Source: Sandaracinus amylolyticus
GTDB lineage: Bacteria; Myxococcota_A; Polyangia; Polyangiales; Sandaracinaceae
Reading direction: 5' to 3'
Length of the DNA stretch: 64,000 nucleotides
NCBI RefSeq assembly: GCF_000737325.1
Contig: NZ_CP011125.1
Coordinates: 2,046,001-2,110,000 of the forward strand
This document shows, piece by piece, positions 32,570-44,394 of this stretch. The notes below the pieces were generated by a model that was not told the DNA's origin, made no database searches, and saw nothing but the letters and a program-made list of their open reading frames with translations. A program made the position numbers and the translations under genes. Position 1 is the first letter of the stretch. The number at the start of each line of letters is the position of its first letter.

Positions 32570-34600
32570 TCAGCTCAGCCCGGCTTCGTCCATGCGGCGC
32601 ATTCCTTCGAGGAGGAGCGCCTCCGTGCTCTCGTTGATCACGCGCGCGGCGGGCTTGAACGCGGGGTCGAGCGAGAACTCGCCCTCTTTGAGCGCGAGCA
32701 TCGCGTAGATCGCCTCTTGCCGCGCGCTCTGTCCGAAGCGCGCGTCGGCGACCGCGCCCTCGAGGAAGTGGATCTCGCCGATCGTGCCGCCCGCCGAGAC
32801 GTGCAGGAGCCCCGTCTTGCGGCCGTTGCCGAGCGCCTGGATCACGTCGGGCAGCGAGATGTCGCGCAGGTTCCCCGCGAGCCCTCCGCCGCGCCGGCGT
32901 ACGCCCGCCTCGATCAGCTGCGCGGTCTTCGCGACCACGAGCTCCGCCGACGCGGGCTTCATCAGGAAGTCCGCCGCGCCGAGCTCGAGCCCGCGCGCCA
33001 CCGACTCGCGATCCGCCTTGCGCGTGAGGAACACGAACGGGATCTCGGCCGCGCTCGGCTCCGCGCGCAGCGCGGCGAGGAGCGTGAAGCCGTCGTCGCC
33101 GCCGAGCTCGAGCTCCGAGACGATCAGCTGGAAGCGCTCCTTCGCGATCGCCGCGATCGCCTCGGCGCGATCGCGCACCACGACGACGCCGTGGCCCGCC
33201 TCGGCGAGGCGCAGCTCGAGGATCGTGGTCTCCTCGCGATCGGGATCGACGATCAGCACGCGCGTGCGCGCGCCGTTCTTGCCGCTGGTCTCGTCGCCGA
33301 CGACGACCTGCCGCAGCGCGCCGACCAGCCCGGGATCGAAGAGCTGCGATCCGAGCTGTCGCAGCACGTCGAGCGCCTCGCGCGGCGTGAGCGTACGGCG
33401 ATACGGGTTCTTCGGATTGACCGTGAGGTCGCAGTAGGTCTCGACGAGCGACACGATGCGCGCGCCGATCGGGATCGCGTTGCCCGCCTGGCGATCGGGG
33501 AAGCCCTGACCGTCGTAGCGCTCGTAGAGGTGCGTGAGCGCGTCGATCGTCGCGGGGGGAAGGCGCGCGGACTCGAGCATGCGCAGCGGCGTGAGGTAGC
33601 TGCGCTGCGCCTGCAGGCGATGGCCGTCGAAGCGCGAGACGTTGAGCGCGGTGAGGTGGTAGCTGCTCGCCTTGCCCACGTCGTGGAGGTGCGCGGCGAG
33701 CACGATCGCGTGGCGATCGCCGCCGCTGATCGAGAGCCGATCGGCGAGCTGTCCGCAGAGGCGCGCGACCTGCGACGAGTGGCCGCGCAGCTCCGCGCGC
33801 GAGCCGTCGAGCACGGTGACCAGCACGTTCACGGTCTCGAGGTACGCGGCCCAGTCGGGCGCGACCTCGAAGCGCGGCATCTCGATCTTCAGCTCGGGCG
33901 GCGTCGGGGGCGCGGCGCCGCGCGCGGGCGCAGCAGGACGCGGGGCCACCGGCGGAGCGGGCGCGAACCCGAGCGCGGGCGTGCGATCGTCGAGCTCGAG
34001 ATCGATCCCGACGCCGCGCGGCGAAGGATCGAGCGAGATCGAGGGCCCGCCGCCGCTGCCGCGCTCGAACGCGTCGAGCCCGAGCGCGTAGCTCGTCGGC
34101 GCGCCCTGCACCTGCGCGAACGCGTGGGGATCGCCGCCGTAGAAGCGACGCAGCGCCGCGCGCACCGTCGCCGGCCGCGCCGCGAACACGCGCACCTCGC
34201 GCGCGCCGGTCGCGACCGCGAGCTGCTTTCCGACGTCCTCCTCGAGCTCGTAGGTGACGACCGAGAGCACCTGCGCGCGCCGGTCGTAGAGGATCGGCAC
34301 GCACTGCAGGCGCTCCGCGATGCGCCGGGGCACGAGGTCGAGCGTGGCGCGATCGATCTCCGCCTTCGAGAGGCGCTCGGTCGAGACGAAGCGCGTCTTG
34401 TAGAGCGACGCGACGAACTTGAGCAGGTCGGCCTCGGTCATCGCGCCGGACTCGAGGATCGACTCCTCGACGCGCTCTCCGGTGCGCTTCGCCTGGTGGT
34501 AGAAGCTCTCGTACTGCGGCGCGGTGATGCGCCCCTCGTCGCGCAGTCGATCGAGGATGCGTACGCCGCCGGGGCTCCCCTTGCTCGCCGTGGTCGTCAC
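32570..34600 (-). CDS. MshEN / HD-GYP / receiver / DUF4388 multidomain signalling protein
   Basis: 676 residues from GTG 34600. Domains in order: an MshEN-like c-di-GMP-binding module (about 1-155, ILDRLRDEGRITAPQYESFY); an HD-GYP-like domain (about 270-440) with HLHDVGKASSYHL and ERYDGQGFPDRQAG; a receiver (about 455-575) with acidic VDPD, the phosphoacceptor position as Glu (QLIVSELELGGDDG, E496), Thr in VFLTRK and Lys in LMKPA; and a C-terminal DUF4388/PATAN-like domain (GNLRDISLPDVIQALGNGRK). Canonical HD-GYP has HHE and VAD; here the segments read THLYE and LVETYCDLT, so phosphodiesterase activity is doubtful. It may be a c-di-GMP-responsive or scaffold protein with a phosphomimetic receiver. 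Confidence 0.85.
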   Translation of the reverse strand: MTTTASKGSPGGVRILDRLRDEGRITAPQYESFYHQAKRTGERVEESILESGAMTEADLLKFVASLYKTRFVSTERLSKAEIDRATLDLVPRRIAERLQCVPILYDRRAQVLSVVTYELEEDVGKQLAVATGAREVRVFAARPATVRAALRRFYGGDPHAFAQVQGAPTSYALGLDAFERGSGGGPSISLDPSPRGVGIDLELDDRTPALGFAPAPPVAPRPAAPARGAAPPTPPELKIEMPRFEVAPDWAAYLETVNVLVTVLDGSRAELRGHSSQVARLCGQLADRLSISGGDRHAIVLAAHLHDVGKASSYHLTALNVSRFDGHRLQAQRSYLTPLRMLESARLPPATIDALTHLYERYDGQGFPDRQAGNAIPIGARIVSLVETYCDLTVNPKNPYRRTLTPREALDVLRQLGSQLFDPGLVGALRQVVVGDETSGKNGARTRVLIVDPDREETTILELRLAEAGHGVVVVRDRAEAIAAIAKERFQLIVSELELGGDDGFTLLAALRAEPSAAEIPFVFLTRKADRESVARGLELGAADFLMKPASAELVVAKTAQLIEAGVRRRGGGLAGNLRDISLPDVIQALGNGRKTGLLHVSAGGTIGEIHFLEGAVADARFGQSARQEAIYAMLALKEGEFSLDPAFKPAARVINESTEALLLEGMRRMDEAGLS

Positions 34601-34643
34601 GTGCGCGCCCGATGATAGCGGGTTCCGCGGTCGCGATCGCCGC

Positions 34644-35453
34644 TCACGTGGCGACCGTCCGCTCCCACGCGCGCAGGAGGAAGAACGCCACGAGCGCGAC
34701 CGCCGCGAGGAGCATCGCGACGCTCACCCGCACCGCGCGGCGCGACGCCGACGGCAGCTCCCCCGCGCGCGGCGCGCGGAGCCGCGGCCCCACGAACGCG
34801 GCGAGCCCGATCGACCCCGCCGCCGCGCCGACGATCGACGCGAGCACCGTCGCCTCGTCCGCCGACTCGCCCCAGGTGCGCACCAGCGTCGCGCGCGCGC
34901 CGATCGCCGGCGCGACCACGGCCGCGAGCAGCGCGCCCCCGGTCACGCCACCGAGGGTCGCGCGCCGCAGCCAGCGTCGCAGCGGTGGCTCGCTCGCCGG
35001 CTGCGCCGTCGCGAGGCCCTGCGCGCTCGACGTCCGCAGCACCACCGGTCTTCCGCACGCCTCCGCGCTCACGGCGCCGTACGCGAGCAGCGAGATCGAC
35101 GCGACGAGCAGGCCCAGCGGTCCCCACGCGTCGCGATCCGCGAGGTCGGCGCGCGACGCGATCGCGCCCGCGAGCGTGATCGGGAACGCGAAGAGCAACG
35201 TCGAGACCGCGAGCCCGCGCTGCGCGACCGGTGACAGGCGCGGCACACCTGCCGCGAGGGCGCGCGCGCCGATCGCGAGCGGCACGAGCGGCAAGAGCAC
35301 GATCACCGCGTCGAGCGCGCCGCGTGCGCCGCCGTGCAGCACCGGCAGGAGGAGCGCGACCGCCCAGAGGTTCGCCCCGAGCGCCGCCGCGCGCAGCGCT
35401 TCGGTCGAGCCCGCGGCGCGGAAGGAGCGCGGAGTCGCGGCAGCGGACTTCAT
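34644..35453 (-). CDS. Polytopic membrane protein of unknown function
   Basis: 269 residues from ATG 35453. It has about seven hydrophobic helices (ALGANLWAVALLLPVLHG, VIVLLPLVPLAIGARALAAG, VSTLLFAFPITLAGAIA, LGLLVASISLLAYGAVS, GGVTGGALLAAVVAPAIGAR, VLASIVGAAAGSIGLAAFVG, VSVAMLLAAVALVAFFLL) and basic cytoplasmic loops. There is no transporter or enzyme motif that I recognise. It precedes the HD-GYP-like gene on the same strand (43-bp gap), so the two may be cotranscribed, and it is divergent from the zinc-ribbon kinase. Confidence 0.7.
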   Translation of the reverse strand: MKSAAATPRSFRAAGSTEALRAAALGANLWAVALLLPVLHGGARGALDAVIVLLPLVPLAIGARALAAGVPRLSPVAQRGLAVSTLLFAFPITLAGAIASRADLADRDAWGPLGLLVASISLLAYGAVSAEACGRPVVLRTSSAQGLATAQPASEPPLRRWLRRATLGGVTGGALLAAVVAPAIGARATLVRTWGESADEATVLASIVGAAAGSIGLAAFVGPRLRAPRAGELPSASRRAVRVSVAMLLAAVALVAFFLLRAWERTVAT

Positions 35454-35600
35454 CGCGCGCGCAGCGTAGCGCGGCACCCGTCCGCGCGTCGCGTGTCGTC
35501 GTGGAGCAGCACGCGACGCGCGCGATTGGCTCCGTACCGAGAGTGCTGGGGAATCGACGTCCGAAGCGATCACGATGTACGGCGTCGATCGCGTTCCGGT

Positions 35601-38663
<3,063 letters not shown>

Positions 38664-38904
38664 CACCGCGAGATCACCGACCTCGCGACCATCGGCGCAG
38701 CATGGCGTCGATCGGCGCGCATCCATTCGCACGCGCACCCCAGCGTGAGCCGACTCACGTCCGAGTAAGCCGATTGACGACCCTATGAACACGCGCGTTC
38801 GCGCCCTGACACTCATTGGCGCGACTGGCCGTAAGTTGCGCAGATCCCGCCGACCGAGGCGGGCCTGCAGCTTGCACAGGGGGCGCGCCGCCCGAGGCCC
38901 TACG
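38664..38904. other. Intergenic region with no recognised element
   Basis: About 240 bp between the kinase-AAA gene and the first trypsin-like protease gene. It contains TTGACG near 38774 and a mildly AT-richer stretch that could hold the protease promoter, but no -10 at the right spacing, no clear hairpin and no small gene was found. Confidence 0.4.
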
Positions 38905-40731
38905 ATGATTCGACGACCGTCCTTCCTCGCCGTCCCATTCCTCCTCGCGCTCGCGCTCGCGGGCTGCGCGAACCCCGGCCCCGACGCGCGCCTCGCCGAG
39001 AGCGCGATCGTCGACGGAACCCGCGGCGGCGACCCCGCGGTGGTCTGGATCTACAGCCGCGACAGCGGCGGCCTCTGCACCGGCACGCTGATCGAGCCGC
39101 GCGTCGTCCTGACCGCGAAGCACTGCGTGCAGGAGCCCGGCGCCGACGGTCCCTCGAGCGCGAGCGCGATCATCGCCGGCATCGGCGACCGCGCGGGCAG
39201 CGGCACGACGCTGCGCGTCCAGTCGGTGTACACGACGCCCGGCTCGTATCGCGACGACGGGCGCCTCAGCGGGCTCGTCGGCCAGGACGTCGCCGTGCTC
39301 GTCCTCGTCAGCGGCGTGACCGACGTCGAGCCGATCCCGGTGCGCCGCACGCCGCCCGACGATCTCCGCGGCCAGACCGTCACGGCGATCGGCTTCGGCC
39401 AGATCCCCTCGGGCAGCTCGGGCACGAAGTACACCGCGACCGGCAGCGTCACCTACGTCGCCGACGACGTCATCTACGTCGGCTCGCTGATCTGCCAGGG
39501 CGACTCCGGCGGCCCGATGGTCACCGAGAGCCGCGAGGTCGCGGCGGTCGTCTCGTTCGGCAACGGCAGCTGCGGCAGCGGTCAGGGCGGCTACAACGCG
39601 ATCTACAACTTCCTCGATCTCATCGACATGGCGATCGAGGAGGGCGGCGGCTGCGTCAACGACGGCGCCGAGGTCTGCGACGCGCGCGACAACGACTGCA
39701 ACGGCGCCGTCGACGAGGGCTGCACGCCGATCGGCGGCAGCTGCGCGAGCGACGACATCTGCGTCGGCAACCACTGCCGCGACACCATCGCGGGCCGCAT
39801 CTGCACCGAGCCGTGCGACGCGCGTCGCCCCGAGCTCGGGTGCGGCGAGGGCTTCTACTGCGCGCGCGAGGGCGCGGTCTCGTGCGGCGGCTTCTGCGTG
39901 CCGCGCACCGGCGACGCGTCGCTCGCGAACGATCGCCCCTGCGAGCGCGACGACGAGTGCGCGTCGTTCTTCTGCACCGATCCCGGCGACGGCGTGCGGC
40001 GGTGCCTCACGCCCTGCGAGGGCGACTCGGGCATGTGCCTCGCGGGCGAGGCGTGCGTCGCGGGCCCCGGCTCGTGCGGCGCGTGCGTCGACGCCGATCT
40101 CGTGAGCGGGCTGCGCGCCGGCCTCGGCGAGCCCTGCGGCGACGCGGCGGACTGCGCGTCGGGCAGCTGCATCGACGACGGCGACGCGCGCTACTGCAGC
40201 CGCGCGTGCGACGGCGAGATCGGGTGCCCGAGCGGCTACCACTGCCGCGACGCGATGTGCGTGCGCGGGACGCTCGGCGGCATCGGCGAGACCTGCGTCA
40301 ACAACGCCGACTGCGGCAGCGGCACGTTCTGCGCGGTGCAGGGCGATCGCGGGTGGTGCACCAGCCTCTGCGGCAGCGCCGAGCAGTGCCCCGACGGGTT
40401 CGCGTGCGTCGCGGCGGGCGGCGTGATGGTCTGCGCGCCCGAGGTCGGCCTCGTCGGCGACGCGTGCGCCACCGGCACCGACTGCTTCTCGGGCGTCTGC
40501 GGCGACGCCGGCGTCTGCACGCGCGAGTGCGGCGTCGACGCGCCGTGCGGCCCCGGCTTCGAGTGCCGCCGCGGCGCCGACGGCACGAGCGCCGCGTGCG
40601 TCGCGCCGCGTGCCGAGACGAGCGGCGGTGGCTGCGCGGTCGGCGTCGGCGCGCGTCCCGGCGTCACGCCGGTGCTCGTGCTGATCGCGCTCGGCACGAT
40701 CGTGTTCGCGCGGCGCCGTCGCCGCGGGTGA
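38905..40731 (+). CDS. Trypsin-like (S1) serine protease lipoprotein with Cys-rich tail and MYXO-CTERM-like anchor
   Basis: 608 residues from ATG 38905. Lipoprotein signal (SFLAVPFLLALALAGCANPG), then an S1-type protease domain with the His block VLTAKHC, the Asp in LVGQDVAVLVLV and the Ser block CQGDSGGPMV. A MopE-like motif (EVCDARDNDCNGAVDEGC) follows, then several Cys-rich units (for example TCVNNADCGSGTFCAVQGDR) of a kind seen in surface proteins. The C-terminus is GGGCAVGVGARPG, a membrane helix and RRRRRG, the MYXO-CTERM-like pattern recognised by rhombosortase/myxosortase-type processing. It is probably displayed on the cell surface. The next gene is a paralogue in tandem. Confidence 0.9.
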   Translation: MIRRPSFLAVPFLLALALAGCANPGPDARLAESAIVDGTRGGDPAVVWIYSRDSGGLCTGTLIEPRVVLTAKHCVQEPGADGPSSASAIIAGIGDRAGSGTTLRVQSVYTTPGSYRDDGRLSGLVGQDVAVLVLVSGVTDVEPIPVRRTPPDDLRGQTVTAIGFGQIPSGSSGTKYTATGSVTYVADDVIYVGSLICQGDSGGPMVTESREVAAVVSFGNGSCGSGQGGYNAIYNFLDLIDMAIEEGGGCVNDGAEVCDARDNDCNGAVDEGCTPIGGSCASDDICVGNHCRDTIAGRICTEPCDARRPELGCGEGFYCAREGAVSCGGFCVPRTGDASLANDRPCERDDECASFFCTDPGDGVRRCLTPCEGDSGMCLAGEACVAGPGSCGACVDADLVSGLRAGLGEPCGDAADCASGSCIDDGDARYCSRACDGEIGCPSGYHCRDAMCVRGTLGGIGETCVNNADCGSGTFCAVQGDRGWCTSLCGSAEQCPDGFACVAAGGVMVCAPEVGLVGDACATGTDCFSGVCGDAGVCTRECGVDAPCGPGFECRRGADGTSAACVAPRAETSGGGCAVGVGARPGVTPVLVLIALGTIVFARRRRRG

Positions 40732-40769
40732 TGATTCGCTTTGGCTGCATTGCGCGAGGTGAGGGCGTG

Positions 40770-42623
40770 ATGGGAATGACGACGTCGAAGGGGCTGGTCG
40801 CGACGCTCGCCGCCGCGGCGCTGCTCGGTGCGTGCGCGCCGATCGCGCCCGAGGCCGAGGTGATCACCGAGGAGATCGTCGACGGGACCGCGGAGACCGG
40901 GTTCCCGTCGGTGATGCTCCTCTACAACCAGTCGGGCGGCATGTGCACCGCGTCGCTCATCACGCCGCGCGTCATGCTCACGGCGCGTCACTGCGTGATG
41001 CGCGCCGACGGCGACACCCAGGCGTCGGCCTCGTCGATCAGCTTCTACGTCGGCAGCTCGCAGCGCGCGATCACCGCGCAGTACCGCGCGCGCGCCATCT
41101 ATCTGATCCCCGGCAGCACCAGCAACATCGGCGACGGGCGCGCGACCGACCTCGCGCTCGTCGAGCTCGCGACGCCCGCGCGCGAGACCCCGATGGAGAT
41201 CGCGCTCGGCTCGCCGGGCACGCTCAACGGCCAGCAGATCACGGCGATCGGCTACGGCCAGACGCCCTCGGGCCAGACCGGCACGAAGTACCGCACCAGC
41301 GCCGCGGTCACCGGCCTCCAGCAGGGCCTCATCTTCGTCGACCCAGCGGTCTGTCAGGGCGACTCGGGCGGTCCGGTGATCGGCCCCGACGGGCTCATCT
41401 ACGGCGTCGCGAGCTTCATCTTCAGCCCCGACGGCCGCACCGAGCCGCGCTGCGGCACCGCGCCCGGCGCGTACAACGAGCTCTACCGTCACATGGATTG
41501 GGTGCAGAGCGTCCTCGAGATGGTCGGCGACGCGTGCTTCCCCGACGAGGGCGGCGAGGTCTGCGACGGCGTCGACAACGACTGCAACGGCGAGGCGGAC
41601 GAGGGCTGCATGCCGCTCGGCAGCGCGTGCACCGAGAGCGCCACGTGCATCGGCGGCCTCTGCGCGACGACGCAGGCGGGCCAGATCTGCACCCAGGAGT
41701 GCGATCCGATGCGTCCCGACGTCGGCTGTCCGCCGGGCTTCTTCTGCGGCTCGACGGGCTGCGCCGGTCACTGCGTGCCGGGCGCTCCCGGCGGCGCCCC
41801 GATCGGCGCGTCGTGCGCGGCGGACACCGACTGCGCGTCGCTCTTCTGCGCGGATCCCGGCGACGGCATGCAGCGCTGCCTCCCGCCGTGCCGCCTCGAC
41901 GCGGGACGCTGTCTCGCGGGCGAGATCTGCGTGCCGCTCGGCGACGCGTGCGGCGGCTGCGTCGATCAGGACATCGTCGGCGGCCTCGGACACGGCCTCG
42001 GCGAGCCGTGCAGCGAGGGCGCGGACTGCCGCAGCGGCGCGTGCGCCGAGCGCGGCGGCGTGTCCGAGTGCACCGCGCCGTGCGGCGCGGACGGAAGCTG
42101 CCCCGAGGGCTTCTCGTGCCGCGAGGGCGCGTGCATGCGCACCCGCGGCGTCGGCGACCGCGGCACGGTGCGCGTCGGCAGCGCGTGTCTCGACAACAGC
42201 GACTGCCCCGGCGGCATCTGCGCGATCCTCGGTGATCGCAACTGGTGCACGATCACGTGCGACGGCGCGACGCCGTGCCCCGCGGGCTTCGGCTGCGCGG
42301 CGGCGGGCGGCGTGAACGTGTGCGCGCCGATGGGCAGCCTCGTCGGCGAGGAGTGCGACACGAACGAGGAGTGCGCGAGCGGCCTGTGCGCGCGCGTCGG
42401 CGGCAGCAGCGTGTGCACCGAGCCGTGCAGCGCCGATCGCGTGTGCGGCGTCGGTCTCGAGTGCCGTCGCACGGCGGACGGCGCGGCGTCGGTGTGCACG
42501 GCGGTCGGGTCGAGCGCCGGCGGGTGCTCGGTGTCGGTCGGGGCGCGGTCGTCGTCGTCGATGTGGATGGTGCTCGTGGGGATCGCGATTGCGATGGTGA
42601 TCGGTCGTCGCCGCGCGCGGTGA
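40770..42623 (+). CDS. Second trypsin-like surface protease, paralogue of the preceding gene
   Basis: 617 residues from ATG 40770 (ATG 40776 also possible). It repeats the domain order of its neighbour: lipoprotein signal (ATLAAAALLGAC), S1 protease with VMLTARHCV, the Asp in ATDLALVELA and CQGDSGGPVI, a MopE-like motif (EVCDGVDNDCNGEADEGC), Cys-rich units and the tail GGCSVSVGARSSSS, a hydrophobic helix and RRRAR. The protease domains differ in loops (SGQTGTKYRTSAAVT versus SGSSGTKYTATGSVT), suggesting different specificities after duplication. Only 38 bp separates the genes, so they are likely cotranscribed. Confidence 0.9.
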   Translation: MGMTTSKGLVATLAAAALLGACAPIAPEAEVITEEIVDGTAETGFPSVMLLYNQSGGMCTASLITPRVMLTARHCVMRADGDTQASASSISFYVGSSQRAITAQYRARAIYLIPGSTSNIGDGRATDLALVELATPARETPMEIALGSPGTLNGQQITAIGYGQTPSGQTGTKYRTSAAVTGLQQGLIFVDPAVCQGDSGGPVIGPDGLIYGVASFIFSPDGRTEPRCGTAPGAYNELYRHMDWVQSVLEMVGDACFPDEGGEVCDGVDNDCNGEADEGCMPLGSACTESATCIGGLCATTQAGQICTQECDPMRPDVGCPPGFFCGSTGCAGHCVPGAPGGAPIGASCAADTDCASLFCADPGDGMQRCLPPCRLDAGRCLAGEICVPLGDACGGCVDQDIVGGLGHGLGEPCSEGADCRSGACAERGGVSECTAPCGADGSCPEGFSCREGACMRTRGVGDRGTVRVGSACLDNSDCPGGICAILGDRNWCTITCDGATPCPAGFGCAAAGGVNVCAPMGSLVGEECDTNEECASGLCARVGGSSVCTEPCSADRVCGVGLECRRTADGAASVCTAVGSSAGGCSVSVGARSSSSMWMVLVGIAIAMVIGRRRAR

Positions 42624-42715
42624 GGCTGCGGAGAGGGGCGCGGGGAGGGGGCTCGCGCTCGGACGGTGCTCGGAGCGGCGTCCTGCCGCGCGCGTGAAGG
42701 CTGGGTAGGTGAGTG

Positions 42716-42749
42716 AGAAGGCGCTGCGCTTCGCGCGGCGCCTTTTCTC
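42716..42749 (+). terminator. Intrinsic terminator after the protease pair
   Basis: A 12-bp stem, 42718-42729 against 42733-42744 with one mismatch (T/G), has a TTC loop and is followed by TTTTCTC-like sequence (the CCTTTTCTC tail). The position, 93 bp after the second protease stop, fits a rho-independent terminator. Confidence 0.6.
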
Positions 42750-42765
42750 GCATTCGGGGCGCTGC

Positions 42766-42832
42766 CGACACGGACGCGGACGCCGACGCCGACGCCGACG
42801 CGGACTCGGTCTCGGTCTCGGTCCCGACCCGG
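42766..42832. repeat. Imperfect hexanucleotide repeat upstream of the superoxide reductase
   Basis: Tandem GACGCG/GACGCC hexamers (about six copies) pass into GGTCTC/GGTCCC hexamers. The stretch lies immediately upstream of the ATG at 42850, leaving no room for a normal ribosome binding site, and its two halves (GAC-rich and GTC-rich) are partly complementary, so it may fold. Replication slippage is likely to vary its length. Confidence 0.7.
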
Positions 42833-42849
42833 TCTACACTCGCTCGATC

Positions 42850-43329
42850 ATGGAGCGACGTCGTTTCCTGCGAGGCTCGATCGTCGGCGCTGCCACGCTG
42901 GCGCTTCCTTCCGCCGCGGTCGCACAGCGCGGACGCGGCACGAGCGCATGCCCACCCGCGCGCGCCGAGTGGTCCGCCGAAGGCGCTCTGACCGGGACCC
43001 AGGTCGCCGACGCGTCCGCGCTCACCGAGGACGAGCGCACCCATGCCCCCGTGCTCACGCTGCCCGAGCGCGTCCGCGCCGGGCGCCCGTTCGACCTCGT
43101 CGTGCAGGTCGGCGTGCGCCCTCACGAGATGAGCGTCGAGCACCGCATCGAGTGGCTCGAGGTGCGGCTCGACGATCGCGTCGTGTGGGTCGCCGATCTC
43201 TCGCCCGACGTCGCGTACCCGATCGTCCGCGTGCCGCTCGCGCTGCGCGAGCCCTCGCAGCTGATCGCGCGCGCTCGCTGCAACCAGCACGGCGTGTGGA
43301 TGACCCGCCGCGCGATCCAGGTGACGTGA
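42850..43329 (+). CDS. Tat-exported superoxide reductase (desulfoferrodoxin-like)
   Basis: 159 residues from ATG 42850. A twin-arginine signal starts MERRRFLRGSIVGAATLALP. The mature part has the iron site of class II superoxide reductases: H65 (THAPVLTL), H92 and H98 (VGVRPHEMSVEHRIEWLEV), and C144 and H147 (CNQHGVW). These are the four His and one Cys that hold the square-pyramidal Fe(II) centre that reduces superoxide to peroxide. The conserved Lys of the EKH motif is replaced (ERTHAP), and no desulforedoxin-type N-terminal domain is present. Export by Tat suggests folding and iron loading before secretion. It overlaps the next gene by four bases. Confidence 0.85.
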   Translation: MERRRFLRGSIVGAATLALPSAAVAQRGRGTSACPPARAEWSAEGALTGTQVADASALTEDERTHAPVLTLPERVRAGRPFDLVVQVGVRPHEMSVEHRIEWLEVRLDDRVVWVADLSPDVAYPIVRVPLALREPSQLIARARCNQHGVWMTRRAIQVT

Positions 43330-44369
43330 TCCCCGCGCTCGTCGGCGCCGCGGTCGTCACCACGATCGCGCTCGCCGCGCTCCATGCGAGACGTCGCCGC
43401 GCTCGCGCGTGGCTCGAGGTCGGACGACGCCTCGGTCTGACGCAGCGCGACGCGCCGAATCACGACGAGCTCGAGGGCTCGCTCGAGGGCGTCCCCGTGA
43501 CGCTGCGTCGCTTGGGCGATCACGGATGTGTCCTCACCGTCCCGATCACACCGCCGCTCGGCCCCGGCCTCACGTTCTCGACGTGCGCCGCGCCCTCCGC
43601 GATCGCGTCGTCGAGCCTCCCCCTCGAGCTCGCCGCGCTGCACTGCGCTGCGCGCGCGATCGATCCCGACGCTGCACGCGCGCTGCTCGCGCACGCGAGC
43701 GCCGCGATCGCGCAGCACGCGCGCGAGGACGTCCACGTCACCGATGACGCCGTGCGCATCGTCGTCCGCGGCGAGCCCAGCGACGTGCGCTTCGTGCACG
43801 CGGCGCGCATCGCGAAGCACCTCGCGGACGTGCTCGTCGTGGCGGCGCGTGCGGTCCGCGCCCGGTCGTGGCGCGAGACGATGCTCGAGCGCTGGCTCGC
43901 CCAAGGCGTGGCGATCGAGAGCGCGGACGGTCTCCTGCTCACCGGCCGCCACGGCGCGCGCGCGTTCGTGATCGAGCTCCCGGCCGCCGCGGTTCCCTCG
44001 GATCTCGTCGTGCGCGTCGAGCTCGCGCTGCCCGTGCCGCTGACCGCGACCCTCCTCCGCGCAGGGGACGTCGAGGTGACGCTCCGAGCCGCCGCCGGCG
44101 ATCGCGTCGCCGAGCTCGGCGTCCCTCGCGACGATCCCTTCGTCGCGGTCGACTCCGCGCCCCCAGCTCCGCTGCCGCGCGCCGTCCTCGACCTGCTCGC
44201 GACCACGCCCGATGGCCTGTGGCGCGTCGCGGTCGAGGGCGCGCTCGTGCTCAGCATCGCGATCGAAGCGGCGCGCGACATCGCGCCGTGGCTCGATCAC
44301 GCGATCGAGCTCGCGCGCGCCCTCGAGACCTCGACGCGCGAGGGTGGCCCCTACCGCTCGCGCGGCTGA
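43326..44369 (+). CDS. Membrane-anchored protein coupled to superoxide reductase
   Basis: 347 residues from GTG 43326, overlapping the superoxide reductase stop by four bases (GTGA), so likely translationally coupled. One N-terminal membrane helix (LVGAAVVTTIALAALHAR) is followed by a basic patch and a large soluble part with alternating strands (LEGVPVTLRRLGDHGCVLTV, DVLVVAARAVRARSWRETML, LLLTGRHGARAFVIELPA). It has no recognised catalytic motif. Codon usage and composition argue for a true protein; the coupling suggests a role with the exported oxidant-defence enzyme, but this is inference. Confidence 0.65.
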   Translation: MIPALVGAAVVTTIALAALHARRRRARAWLEVGRRLGLTQRDAPNHDELEGSLEGVPVTLRRLGDHGCVLTVPITPPLGPGLTFSTCAAPSAIASSSLPLELAALHCAARAIDPDAARALLAHASAAIAQHAREDVHVTDDAVRIVVRGEPSDVRFVHAARIAKHLADVLVVAARAVRARSWRETMLERWLAQGVAIESADGLLLTGRHGARAFVIELPAAAVPSDLVVRVELALPVPLTATLLRAGDVEVTLRAAAGDRVAELGVPRDDPFVAVDSAPPAPLPRAVLDLLATTPDGLWRVAVEGALVLSIAIEAARDIAPWLDHAIELARALETSTREGGPYRSRG

Positions 44370-44394
44370 CGGCGCGCCTGCGCGACGTCCGCGT

